Shown here one piece after another: positions 7,201-14,726 of a DNA stretch of 19,056 nucleotides. The DNA comes from JBFGCA01 sp041567315 (GTDB lineage: Bacteria; Acidobacteriota; Thermoanaerobaculia; Multivoradales; JAHEKO01), in the NCBI GenBank assembly GCA_041567315.1, contig JBFGCA010000097.1:1-19056 (forward strand). Direction: 5' to 3'. The position numbers and the translations under genes are program-made. Position 1 is the first letter of the stretch, and each line of letters starts with the position of its first letter. Below the pieces are notes generated by a model. The model had not been told where the DNA came from. It searched no databases and saw nothing but the letters and a program-made list of their open reading frames with translations.

Positions 7201-8298
7201 CTAGCGGAACGGCCAGCGCTCGCTGCAGACGGTCCGCCCGGGAGGGCCGACGCCGGCGACCTCCTCGCCGCCGGCCGCGGACTCCGCCGTCGCCGCGGCG
7301 GCCGGCTCCACCGTCTTGCAGCAGCGAAAACCCAGGTGGTAGTTGTGGTGGCTGGCGGCGTCCATCACCCGGCTGCCGTGCCAGTAGGGGGCGCGCCACC
7401 GGCACCAGTCCTCGTGGGCGTGGTAGGTGTCGAAGATGAACCAGCTGCCCTTCATCTCGGTCACCCCCAGCTCGCGGCTGCCGCGGCTCGACATCTGGTC
7501 CTCGGCCAGCGGCAGGCTCATGTGCTCGGCGGCATTGCCGTGGAGGTCGTAGACCCCGAGGGCGCTGCGGCAGTCGGGGAACATGCCGGTGGGGTAGGTG
7601 TTGGAGCCGCACTGGCTCCAGCCGCCGCCCTCACAGCGCGGGCTCTTGCGGCTGGCGGCGGCGCAGACGCCGCGCCGGTACTCGGGCCCGTAGCTCCAGG
7701 TCTTGGACGGTCCGTGGGCCGCGTTGTGGGCGCTCCGCATGCGAGACACGGCGGTGTTGGCAGGCACCCCGCGCGCCAGGTCGAAGCGGTAGTCGGGCGG
7801 GGTCAGGCGGCCGGCGCAGGCGCTCTCCCACTCGTGGGCGTCGCACAGCCGCTTGCCGAGCGCCTGGCACAGCTCGGCCGCCTCGCGGGCCCGCACCCAG
7901 ACCACCGGATAGGCGCAGGGGACGTCGGGGAACTCGAACTGGTCGATGCAGGCGGTGGCCTGCTCGGCGGTCTCGCTCTCGGGGTCGAAGAGCGGCGCCA
8001 TGTACGGCCCGCCGCAGATCCGCTCGAAGCGCGGGTTCTCGTAGGAGACCCCGAGCGCGTCGAGCTTGGCGCGGCACTCCTCGGGGGTCGCCGGGTGCTC
8101 GGTGATCGCCGGGTTGCCCTGACCCAGGAACTGCGCGCGCCCGAAGATCGCCCGCACCGCGCCCAGCTGCTCGTCGCTCAGCCGGTGGACCTCGCGGAGC
8201 TGGGCGAGGAGCGCCTCGTGCTGCTCGGCGAAGGTCGAGGCGGCGGCGGCCGCGGGGGCGAGGGCCAGCATCAACGGCGCGAGACGGGGCGGGATCAT
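7201..8298 (-). CDS. Secreted formylglycine-generating-enzyme-like (FGE/SUMF1) protein
   Basis: A 365-residue protein with a short signal peptide (hydrophobic run 5-20, AAAAAS) and a SUMF1/FGE-sulfatase-like domain (about 115-330). Family marks are CIDQFEFP (117-124), GKRLCDAHEWESAC (148-161, the A..C..GKRLP..EWE block), GVYDLHGNAAEH (248-259, cf. G.yDm.GNv.EW), KGSWF (283-287) and HLGFRC (321-326). It is unusually cysteine-rich, fitting an exported disulfide-bonded fold. The catalytic cysteine pair of true formylglycine-generating enzymes is not clearly present: the region before the GFRC block reads DWCRWRAPY with one cysteine. It may be a non-catalytic or differently acting family member. 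The ATG overlaps the stop of the upstream gene (ATGA), so translation is probably coupled. Confidence 0.82.
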   Translation of the reverse strand: MIPPRLAPLMLALAPAAAAASTFAEQHEALLAQLREVHRLSDEQLGAVRAIFGRAQFLGQGNPAITEHPATPEECRAKLDALGVSYENPRFERICGGPYMAPLFDPESETAEQATACIDQFEFPDVPCAYPVVWVRAREAAELCQALGKRLCDAHEWESACAGRLTPPDYRFDLARGVPANTAVSRMRSAHNAAHGPSKTWSYGPEYRRGVCAAASRKSPRCEGGGWSQCGSNTYPTGMFPDCRSALGVYDLHGNAAEHMSLPLAEDQMSSRGSRELGVTEMKGSWFIFDTYHAHEDWCRWRAPYWHGSRVMDAASHHNYHLGFRCCKTVEPAAAATAESAAGGEEVAGVGPPGRTVCSERWPFR

Positions 8299-10220
8299 GA
8301 CGGCTCCTTTCTGAGCAGGGAGAAGAAGTCCCGGTTGTCGGCGAAGCCCACGAAGCGGGGCAGCTCCTGGTCGCCCTCGACCTTGTCGAGCACGTCCATA
8401 CCGTCGATCAGGTGCTGGATGAGGAAGCGCCCCGACCGCACCCGGTAGAGCGCCAAGTAGGTGTGCTCGAGCGCGTTCATGTCGAGCAGCATCGCGTAGC
8501 GGCAGCGGTAGGCCTGGAAGACCCGCGCCATCGCCGACGGCGTGGCGCTCGAGAAGTAGCCGTAGAGCAGGAAGGTGCCGGCGTCGGACTCCTGCAGGCA
8601 GAGCCCGGCGCGCAGGCTGCGCAGCCGTCGGTCCACCGATCCCGACCAGTTGCCGGTGCCCCAGCGCGGGACCAGCTCGCCGGGCCGCGGCAGCCCGGTC
8701 TCCGGGTCGGGCTCGATCAGCGCCACGCCGTTCTGGCGGGCGTGGCGGATCCGCGGCAGGTCGGAGTCGTCGGCCGCCGTCCAGGTCTTGAGGTCCACCC
8801 GGCCGTCCTCGTAGACGACGGCGGTGGCCAGACCGGGCTGCAGCTTGCTGAGCACGGCGCCGTGCTCGACGAAGCCGTAGTGGCTGCCCGAGTTCTTGGT
8901 CGCCAGGTCGCCCGAGCGAAAGGCGCCGTGGGTGCGCTTGAAGCCGCCGATGAAGGTGGCGACGGTGCGCTCGGCGCCAGCGGGCGCCACCATCCCGGTC
9001 ATCACCAGCGGTTCGACCGAGCCGATGCCGTCGGGCCCCGGCAGCCGGTCGTCGCGCACCGCCGGCAGCGCCCGCTCGGACCAGCCCACCCGCGGGTGGT
9101 CGGTGCCCATCGTGAAGCCCAGCTCGAGATCCTCGAGGTCGAAGGCCACCATGTAGACCAGGGCCGACAGCTCGACCTCGTCAAGCGAGTTGAGCATGCC
9201 GCGCAGCTCGGCGATCACCTCCGGCGCCACCATGTTGGCCCGCAGGGTGCTGACGAAGACGCCGGGCAGGTCTCGCACCGGGTACCAGCGACCGGCCAGC
9301 ACCTGCCCGGGGACCTCGTACTCGAGGCTCAGCCCCAGCTCGGCGGGAACCAGGTAGGAGGCGTCGTAGGCCGGGTCGACCAGCGGGCGCTGGGGGCCGC
9401 CGCGCGGCCGTGGCCGGGCGGTCGCGCTCGCCGGATCGCCGGCGAAAATCACCTCGGAGGTCTCCAGGTAGGCGTCCTTGTAGAGCTTCTCGCGAACGAA
9501 GACCGTGACTTGCTCGCCGCGCCAGACGTGGTCGCGCAACAGGTCGGTGGCCCATTCGAGGGTGGTCTTGCGGCCGGCCGTGCGGTTGCGCAGGTAGAGG
9601 CGCTCGTCGCACAGCGAGGCCCAGGTGCGGCGCGTCCCGCGCGCCGCCGCCAGCGCGCCGGCCTCGCCTCCCGACCACAGGTCGCAGGGCCGCCGCCGGT
9701 CGCCGTCGACCAGCACCAGCCCGAACAGATAGGCGGGATCGAGCAGCACCTGCTGGGTGCGGATCGGGTTCTCCAGGTGGAAGGTGCCGCCGCCGCGGCC
9801 GCCGGCCCACTCGAGATCGAGCACCATCCAGTCGTGGATGCCCGGGGCGAGGTCGACCAGCTTCGCCCGGCCGGAGCGCCCGGCGGCGTCCTCGATCTGC
9901 GCCTGATGGGTGACCCGGTAGGGCTGCAGCTCGAAGACGGTCTTGGGCCGCCGGGCGGTGTACTCCTCGAGCTGCTCGGGCGGCGCCACCGGCAGCGGGC
10001 GGGGGAGGGCGGCGGCCGGTCCGGGTGCGGCCGGAGGCGGCTCCTCGGGCGCGGCCGGGGCCTCGATGGCCGGGCTGGACTCGGCGTCGTGCGCCGGCGC
10101 CGGGGGCTCTGCCGCCTGCCGCCGGCAGTCGAGGAGCGGGACCAGCAGCACGGTGCCCAGCGCCCACGCCAGGCAACGCTCCACCAGGGGGTGACAAATC
10201 GGCCGAGACATGGTCTCCAT
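8295..10220 (-). CDS. Exported protein with tentative phosphodiester-glycosidase-like (NAGPA/DUF2233) C-terminal domain
   Basis: A 641-residue protein beginning with a signal-like segment (about 12-30) ending in LLDC (C32); Asp before the Cys makes it a poor lipobox. A low-complexity Pro/Ala/Glu linker (36-80) follows. Residues 90-350 are unrecognised. The last 220 residues loosely resemble a phosphodiester glycosidase domain: FIGGFKRTHGAF (423-434), GLATAVVYEDGRVDLKTW (463-480), TGNWSGSVDRRLRSLRAG (522-539), then an alternating block around YAMLLDMNALEH (575-586) where the family has an LDGG-type motif, which is not conserved here. I hold the assignment loosely. The ATG at 10220 was preferred to an in-frame GTG/ATG further out (10298) because the signal segment follows it directly. 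The last codon overlaps the FGE-like gene's ATG. Confidence 0.72.
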   Translation of the reverse strand: METMSRPICHPLVERCLAWALGTVLLVPLLDCRRQAAEPPAPAHDAESSPAIEAPAAPEEPPPAAPGPAAALPRPLPVAPPEQLEEYTARRPKTVFELQPYRVTHQAQIEDAAGRSGRAKLVDLAPGIHDWMVLDLEWAGGRGGGTFHLENPIRTQQVLLDPAYLFGLVLVDGDRRRPCDLWSGGEAGALAAARGTRRTWASLCDERLYLRNRTAGRKTTLEWATDLLRDHVWRGEQVTVFVREKLYKDAYLETSEVIFAGDPASATARPRPRGGPQRPLVDPAYDASYLVPAELGLSLEYEVPGQVLAGRWYPVRDLPGVFVSTLRANMVAPEVIAELRGMLNSLDEVELSALVYMVAFDLEDLELGFTMGTDHPRVGWSERALPAVRDDRLPGPDGIGSVEPLVMTGMVAPAGAERTVATFIGGFKRTHGAFRSGDLATKNSGSHYGFVEHGAVLSKLQPGLATAVVYEDGRVDLKTWTAADDSDLPRIRHARQNGVALIEPDPETGLPRPGELVPRWGTGNWSGSVDRRLRSLRAGLCLQESDAGTFLLYGYFSSATPSAMARVFQAYRCRYAMLLDMNALEHTYLALYRVRSGRFLIQHLIDGMDVLDKVEGDQELPRFVGFADNRDFFSLLRKEPS

Positions 10221-10310
10221 CGTGGTGCCCGGAGTGGGCCGGTCCCTCCCGGGCGGCGCGCGATGGTAGCAGTGACCGGCGCGACCGGTTACCTCCATTC
10301 GGGCAGCGGG

Positions 10311-10360
10311 CTCCGCCCCGCCGTCAGACGAGCGGGCGGACTTCCACCACGGGCTGCTAG
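10311..10360 (-). repeat. Dispersed ~50-bp repeat, right copy (inverted partner at 6194-6243)
   Basis: Read on the minus strand from 10360, this matches 6194-6243 at 43 of 50 positions. It begins exactly at the TAG stop codon of the PAP2 remnant (10357-10359). The rest lies in the 136-bp gap before the exported protein's start at 10220. The remainder of that gap (10221-10310) shows nothing else recognisable. I find no convincing target-site duplication comparing the outer flanks of the two copies. Confidence 0.75.
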
Positions 10361-10680
10361 TTGCTGGGGGGCAACGATCGCAGGTAGCTCACGTACATGG
10401 CGACGTACACCAGCACCTGGAGGACCACCGGGATCAGCAGCACCGCCCAGCGGCGGTGGGCGCGGGACTCGGGGCCCTGGGTGCGCAGCCAGCGGCCGAG
10501 CAGCAGCCACCAGGAGCCCCAGGCGAGCAGCGCGCCGCCCACCACGTCGGCCACGAAGTGCTGCTTGACGAACAGCGTCGACAGCGCGATCAGCGCCGCC
10601 CAGAGGCCGGCCACGCGGCCGACCGTGCGGTCGAGCGACAGCAGGCAGAGCGCGGCCAGGACCGCGAGCCCGCACCGGTC
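10357..10680 (-). pseudogene. PAP2-family phosphatase remnant, N-terminal half missing
   Basis: The frame immediately after the luciferase-like gene's TGA encodes about 107 residues that look like the C-terminal half of a PAP2 membrane phosphatase. It carries the last PAP2 signature in the form STLFVKQHFVAD (Ser-Thr-x5-His-x3-Asp), as in the inositol-phosphoceramide-synthase-like branch, followed by transmembrane helices. The earlier signatures (KxxxxxxRP and PSGH) and their helices are absent. The recognisable part starts straight after the upstream stop, so the 5' half was apparently lost by deletion or rearrangement. The only plausible restart is GTG 10614, giving 85 residues, without a clear ribosome site. 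If translated, it would depend on coupling to the upstream gene. Function is probably lost. Confidence 0.65.
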
Positions 10681-11751
10681 TCAGCCGAAGTGGGGCATCA
10701 CCTGCTCGCCGAAGGTCCGGATCGACCGCATCACCAGCTCGTGGGGCACGGTGCCGAGCTGCATGACCAGGATCAGCTCGTCGACCCCGGTGGCGGCCAG
10801 CCGGGCGACCGACTCGCGGGCGCAGGCCGGGTCGCCGATGATGGTCGCCAGCAGCGAGCCGGGGGCGTTGCGCTGGGCCATCGCCGCTTCCAGGTCGGGC
10901 GCCGGGAAGAAGTCGCGCTCGATGTCGAGCGGCTCGACCGGCCGGCTGCCGCTAAGGTAGTAGCGCCCCAGCGCCTCGGTGAAGAAGCGAGCGCCGCGGA
11001 AGCCCCAGCGGCAGGCCTCGCGGTCGTCGGGCAGCACCAGCACCGCCGGGGTGCAGGCGAAGTGGTCGTTCTTGGCCCAGCCGTTGGGCTGGGCGGCGGC
11101 CACCTCGCGCCGGTAGTCGCCGACCTTCTGGGCCAGGAAGACGTCGTCGCCGAGCGCGAAGTTGAGCGCCCCCAGGCCCAGCCGTCCGACCGCCGCCGCG
11201 CTGTCGGGTCGCGAGCAGGCGGCGAACATCGGCGGGTGCGGCCGCTGCAGCGGCTTGGGCACGATGCGGGTCTCGGCGATCTCGAAGAAGCGCCCCTTGT
11301 AGGAGAAGAGCTCGCTGCTCCACATCCGGGGGATGATCTCCAGCGCCTCGCGCCACTGGTCGTGGAGCGTCTCCAGCTCGTTCTCGAAGGCCACCTGCTC
11401 GACCAGCGACGACGACTTGCCGGAGCCCCAGTTGACGCGGCCGCCGGACAGGATGTCGAGGGTGGCGATGCGCTCGGCGATGCGGATCGGGTGGTTGTAG
11501 CGGAACGGCAGCAGGGTGATGCCGTGGCCCAGCCGGATGCGCTCGGTGCGGGCGGCGACGAACGACAGGAAGACCTCGGGCGCCGAGGAGTGCGAGTACT
11601 CGTAGAGCCCGTGGTGCTCGACCGCCCACGCGCAGTGATAGCCGAGCCGGTCGGCGAGCACCGCCTGCTCGACGCAGTCGCGGAACAGCTGGGCCTCCGA
11701 GCTGTGGTCGGGCTCGGAGATCTGCATCTCGAAAAAGAGCGAGAACTTCAC
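10681..11751 (-). CDS. Luciferase-like (LLM class) flavin-dependent monooxygenase
   Basis: A 356-residue (beta-alpha)8 flavoprotein of the bacterial luciferase-like class, which uses FMNH2 or F420H2. Visible marks are MKFSLFFEMQ at the start, WAVEHHGLYEY (42-52, the W.aEHH signature), IRLGHGITLLPFRYNHPIRIAE (72-93) and LDILSGGRVNWGSGK (98-112). Length is usual for the class. It starts with GTG, whose bases overlap the stop of the SDR-SCP2 gene (GTGA), so it is the third gene of the P450 operon. The cofactor and substrate cannot be told from sequence. Position suggests oxygenation or oxidation of the same hydrophobic compound handled by the P450 and dehydrogenase. Its TGA is followed in the same frame by the PAP2 remnant. 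Confidence 0.9.
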   Translation of the reverse strand: MKFSLFFEMQISEPDHSSEAQLFRDCVEQAVLADRLGYHCAWAVEHHGLYEYSHSSAPEVFLSFVAARTERIRLGHGITLLPFRYNHPIRIAERIATLDILSGGRVNWGSGKSSSLVEQVAFENELETLHDQWREALEIIPRMWSSELFSYKGRFFEIAETRIVPKPLQRPHPPMFAACSRPDSAAAVGRLGLGALNFALGDDVFLAQKVGDYRREVAAAQPNGWAKNDHFACTPAVLVLPDDREACRWGFRGARFFTEALGRYYLSGSRPVEPLDIERDFFPAPDLEAAMAQRNAPGSLLATIIGDPACARESVARLAATGVDELILVMQLGTVPHELVMRSIRTFGEQVMPHFG

Positions 11752-13157
11752 GGCACCCCTCCCGATTCGATCCAGCGCGACATCATCCGCGCGACCCGCC
11801 CCGGCAGCCCGGCCTCCGCCTTGCGCGCCCGGTAGCCGGCCACCAGACCGCCGACCACCATCGGCGCGTGGCCCTCACCCTGCGAGCGGATGCGGCCGGT
11901 CAGGAAGGCCGAGCCCCACTCGGACCGCCCGGCCAGCAGGTCGAGGAACAGCCCCACCGGCAGCCGCACGACGGCCGCCGGCTCGGCCGGGCGCCCTTGC
12001 CGCAGCCGCGCCCGCCCGTCGTCGAGGACGATCGCGAAGTCGCCGCCGCGCCGGCCGGTGAGCTGCACGTGGACCGTGAAGCGCAGCTTGAGCAGCCCGC
12101 TCTGGCGCGGGCCGAAGCGTCCGGCGAGATCGGCCAGCCGCAGGAACAGCCCGACGCGGCGGTCGAGCCGCTCGGGCACGGTCTCCAGGTAGTGACGCAT
12201 CACCTCGGTGGCGGTCGGGTAGCGCGGCCGCCAGCCGAGCACTTGTCGGGCGCGCTCGCAGGAGAGCACCAGCGGCACGTCGGCGGCGGCGATCCAGGCC
12301 GGGTCGATCGCCTGGCCGATGCCGGCGGCGGCCAGCAGGCCGCTGGCGCAGGCGGCGGCCAGCGCCACGACCCGCGGCGGACGCAGGGTCCTGATGCCCA
12401 CCGCCGCCGCCAGCTCGGCCGGCGGCAGCGGCTCGCCGGCCATCAGGTTGAAGGCCCCCGCCGCCCGCCGCTCGAGCGCCCGCAGCGCGGCGTCGGCCAC
12501 GTCCTCGTCCCAGACCAGCGGCAGCGGCGCCGACCCCAGGGCCGGCAGCCGGCGGCGGCGCAGATGGCGGCCGAACAGGTTGGCCATCCGCTCGCCGACG
12601 AGGATGGCGGGGCGCAGCCGGGTGACGGCGATCTGCGGGTGGCGGGTCTCGAAGCCGTCGAGGAGCTCCTCGACGTCGTACTTGGCGGCGGCGTAGGAGA
12701 ACTCCGCCTGGCGCTGCCGCGGGCTGTCCTCGGTGAGCGGCAGCGGGTCTCCCGGCCCAGCGCCGTAGGCCGCGGCCGAGGAGCTGTAGACGAGCTGGCC
12801 GGCGCCGGCCGCGGCGGCGGCCTCGAAGACGTTGCGGCTGCCCTCGACGTTGACCGCCCGGTAGCGCTCGCGGGGCAGGTGGCCCTCGATCAGGAAGGCG
12901 AGATGGACCACCGCGCCGGCGCCCTCGAAATGGCGCCCGATCCCGGGGTCGCGGACGTCGGCCTCGATCGCCCGCAGCCGCGGATGGAAGACCGGCGGCC
13001 GGCGGCGGTCGAGACAGCGCACCTCCTCGACCCCGGGCGCCCGCAGCAGCCGCTCCAGCACCAGGGCGCCGAGCTGCCCGGCGCCGCCGGTGACCGCGAC
13101 GCGCGGCGGCAATCCGGGGACCGGACCGGCGGCGTCCGCCGCGACGGCCTCGTTCAT
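11748..13157 (-). CDS. NAD(P)-dependent SDR (epimerase / 3beta-HSD-like) fused to a C-terminal SCP2 sterol-carrier domain
   Basis: A 469-residue fusion. Residues about 18-330 are an extended short-chain dehydrogenase: dinucleotide motif TGGAGQLG (23-30), D67-V as the adenine-contact acid, YSSSAA (124-129), and the catalytic Y155-AAA-K159. Later blocks (LRPAILVGE, then GAFNLMAGEPL) match the NAD-dependent epimerase / 3beta-hydroxysteroid dehydrogenase group. Residues about 355-440 look like an SCP2 lipid-transfer domain (FTVHVQLTGRRGGDFAIVLD, DGRARLRQG, LFLDLLAGRSEWGSAFLTGRIRSQGE). The pairing implies a hydrophobic, sterol- or lipid-like substrate presented by the carrier domain. ATG 13157 overlaps the P450 stop (ATGA), and its own stop overlaps the LLM start, so the three are translationally coupled. 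The frame is open upstream, but that is only the shadow of the P450. Confidence 0.85.
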   Translation of the reverse strand: MNEAVAADAAGPVPGLPPRVAVTGGAGQLGALVLERLLRAPGVEEVRCLDRRRPPVFHPRLRAIEADVRDPGIGRHFEGAGAVVHLAFLIEGHLPRERYRAVNVEGSRNVFEAAAAAGAGQLVYSSSAAAYGAGPGDPLPLTEDSPRQRQAEFSYAAAKYDVEELLDGFETRHPQIAVTRLRPAILVGERMANLFGRHLRRRRLPALGSAPLPLVWDEDVADAALRALERRAAGAFNLMAGEPLPPAELAAAVGIRTLRPPRVVALAAACASGLLAAAGIGQAIDPAWIAAADVPLVLSCERARQVLGWRPRYPTATEVMRHYLETVPERLDRRVGLFLRLADLAGRFGPRQSGLLKLRFTVHVQLTGRRGGDFAIVLDDGRARLRQGRPAEPAAVVRLPVGLFLDLLAGRSEWGSAFLTGRIRSQGEGHAPMVVGGLVAGYRARKAEAGLPGRVARMMSRWIESGGVP

Positions 13158-14512
13158 CGCCCCGCCTCGGCGGCGGCGGTGGTGGTGGCGGGCACCGCGC
13201 GCTCGCCCTCGACCGCCAGCTTGACCGCTTCGAACGGACCGAAGGGGAAGTTGCGACGCCGCGGCCGGACCGGCTCGGCGCTGTCGAGCGCGAAGCGCCA
13301 GCCGCCGACCAGCGTCGCCAGCACGATCTTCATCTCGTAGACCGCGAAGGCGCCGCCCAGGCAGCGGTGCGAGCCACCGCCGAACGGCACGAACTCGTAG
13401 GGGGTGTAGCTGCGCTCGAGAAACCTCTCCGGCCGGAACTCGGCAGGCTCGGGATAGACCTCCTCGTCCATGTGGACCAGCGACGCCATCGGCGACACCG
13501 CGACCCCGGCCGGCAGGGTCCAGCCGCGCAGCTCGAGCGGCTGGCGGAGCAGCCGGGTGACCTCGGGCAGGATCGGGTTGAGCCGCAGGGTCTCGTTGCA
13601 CACCGCTTCGAGATAGGGCAGGGCCGCGAGGGCGTCGGCCGCCGGCGCCGGTCCCAGCTCGTCCAGCTCGTCCCGCAGCCGGGCGAGGATCTCGGGGTGC
13701 TGGTGGAGCCGGTAGAGCCCCCAGGCGAGGGCGCTGGCCAGCGTCTCGTGCCCTGCCGCCACCAGCGACAGCAGCTGGTCGCGTACCTCGCCGTCGCTCA
13801 TCGCGCCGCCGTCCTCGTAGCGGGCGCCGATCAGCACCCCGAGGACGTCGTCGCCGGGCTGGCGCTGGCGGCGCTCGGTGATGATCTGGTGGATCACCGC
13901 GTCGAGCCGGTCCATCTTGCGCCGGAAGCGCGCCCACGGCCCGACGCCCCCGAACTCGCGGCGCAGCGCCGGCACGTAGACGATCGACGGCCGGGTCGCG
14001 TTCTCGGCCTCGCGGAAGGCGGTGCCCAGCCGCTCGACGTCGTCCTCCCGGTCGCCGAACAGCACCCGCAGGAAGATCTCGGCGGTGACGTCGGTCATCG
14101 CCTCCTGGGCGACGAACGGCTCGCCGGTGGGCCAGCCGGCGGCGGCCCGCGCCGCGGTCGAGGCCATCAGCTCGCCCCACTCCTGGATGCGCTTGCCGTG
14201 GAAAAGCGGCACCAGCAGCCGGCGGTTGCGCAGGTGATAGTCGCCGCTGGTGAGCATCAGCGAGGTGGGACCCAGAAACGGCTCCGAAACGATCCCGGCG
14301 AAGATGTCGAAGATCTCGTGCTTGGCGGCGTAGATCGCGCGGATGCCGTCGGGCTTGCCGGTGATCACCAGCCGTCCGAAGGTGGTGGGCAGCGTGAACG
14401 GGTCGCCGTAACGCCGGGCGCAACGTTCGTAGTAACCCAAAGGGTCACGAAAAAAATTGACCAGTACCGCCGGCTTGAAGCGGGGCCCTGGCGGTAGCGT
14501 CGCTACCGGCAC
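13154..14512 (-). CDS. Cytochrome P450
   Basis: A soluble-type bacterial P450 (452 residues from GTG 14512). All core signatures are present: the proline-rich start LPPGPR (6-11), the I-helix oxygen-activation motif AGHET (253-257), the K-helix ETLR (E307-R310), PERF (361-364), and the haem loop FGGGSHRCLG (377-386) with C384 as the iron ligand. There is no membrane anchor and no fused reductase, so it needs external redox partners, none of which is in the window. Start choice: GTG 14512 puts LPPGPR near the N-terminus as in relatives. An in-frame TTG at 14605 would add 31 basic, unconserved residues and overlap possible regulatory DNA. First gene of the operon with SDR-SCP2 and LLM, divergent from GMC copy 2. 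Substrate unknown. Confidence 0.92.
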   Translation of the reverse strand: MPVATLPPGPRFKPAVLVNFFRDPLGYYERCARRYGDPFTLPTTFGRLVITGKPDGIRAIYAAKHEIFDIFAGIVSEPFLGPTSLMLTSGDYHLRNRRLLVPLFHGKRIQEWGELMASTAARAAAGWPTGEPFVAQEAMTDVTAEIFLRVLFGDREDDVERLGTAFREAENATRPSIVYVPALRREFGGVGPWARFRRKMDRLDAVIHQIITERRQRQPGDDVLGVLIGARYEDGGAMSDGEVRDQLLSLVAAGHETLASALAWGLYRLHQHPEILARLRDELDELGPAPAADALAALPYLEAVCNETLRLNPILPEVTRLLRQPLELRGWTLPAGVAVSPMASLVHMDEEVYPEPAEFRPERFLERSYTPYEFVPFGGGSHRCLGGAFAVYEMKIVLATLVGGWRFALDSAEPVRPRRRNFPFGPFEAVKLAVEGERAVPATTTAAAEAGR

Positions 14513-14570
14513 GCCGCCGCCGCCCCGTCTCCGGAGCGCCGGCGCTCCCTCGCTCCGCTGTTCATCGTGG

Positions 14571-14600
14571 TTGACAGCCTGACACGAGCTGACATACGTT
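14571..14600 (+). promoter_or_regulatory. Candidate promoter with TGACA direct repeats in the P450/GMC divergent region
   Basis: A consensus -35 hexamer TTGACA (14571-14576) is followed after 18 nt by TACGTT (14595-14600), a weak -10 match, in a locally AT-richer patch. TGACA occurs three times in direct orientation, at 14572-14576, 14580-14584 and 14590-14594, so a regulator could bind over the promoter. It reads toward the GMC gene at 14727. The repeats also lie upstream of the P450 start on the other strand. Evidence is pattern only. Confidence 0.35.
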
Positions 14601-14640
14601 TTCAAGTATCAACGATCGCTAGCGTGAGCTGATGATCGAC

Positions 14641-14655
14641 CCACCCGCCGGGTGG
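14641..14655. promoter_or_regulatory. Candidate operator: perfect palindrome upstream of GMC copy 2
   Basis: CCACCCG-C-CGGGTGG is a perfect 7-bp inverted repeat around one base, centred 79 bp before the GMC ATG at 14727 and just downstream of the candidate promoter. The overlapping 13-mer CCCGCCGGGTGGA (14644-14656) is repeated upstream of GMC copy 1 (6059-6071), also about 70 bp from its ATG. This suggests a common repressor or activator site. An alternative reading is a short GC-rich hairpin without regulatory meaning. Confidence 0.4.
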
Positions 14656-14726
14656 ACCTCGAGCGACGACGGCGGCCGCGGCCGGTGCGCGCTGCATTCA
14701 GGAGAGCGTAGAGAGGAGACGAGCCG

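Noticed and set aside
7161..7207. Threefold CTAG(T/C)GG repeat around the two convergent stop codons
   Set aside because: It is short and partly formed by the stop codons themselves; no hairpin or other support.
10670..10683. Reading the LLM gene's TGA as selenocysteine to give an LLM-PAP2 fusion, since the frame continues
   Set aside because: The LLM protein is already full length, and the downstream segment is the C-terminal half of an unrelated membrane family. A deletion junction explains it better.
13158..14423. An N-terminal extension of the SDR-SCP2 frame across the P450 gene
   Set aside because: It is the out-of-frame shadow of the P450. The SDR dinucleotide fold begins just after ATG 13157, which overlaps the P450 stop.
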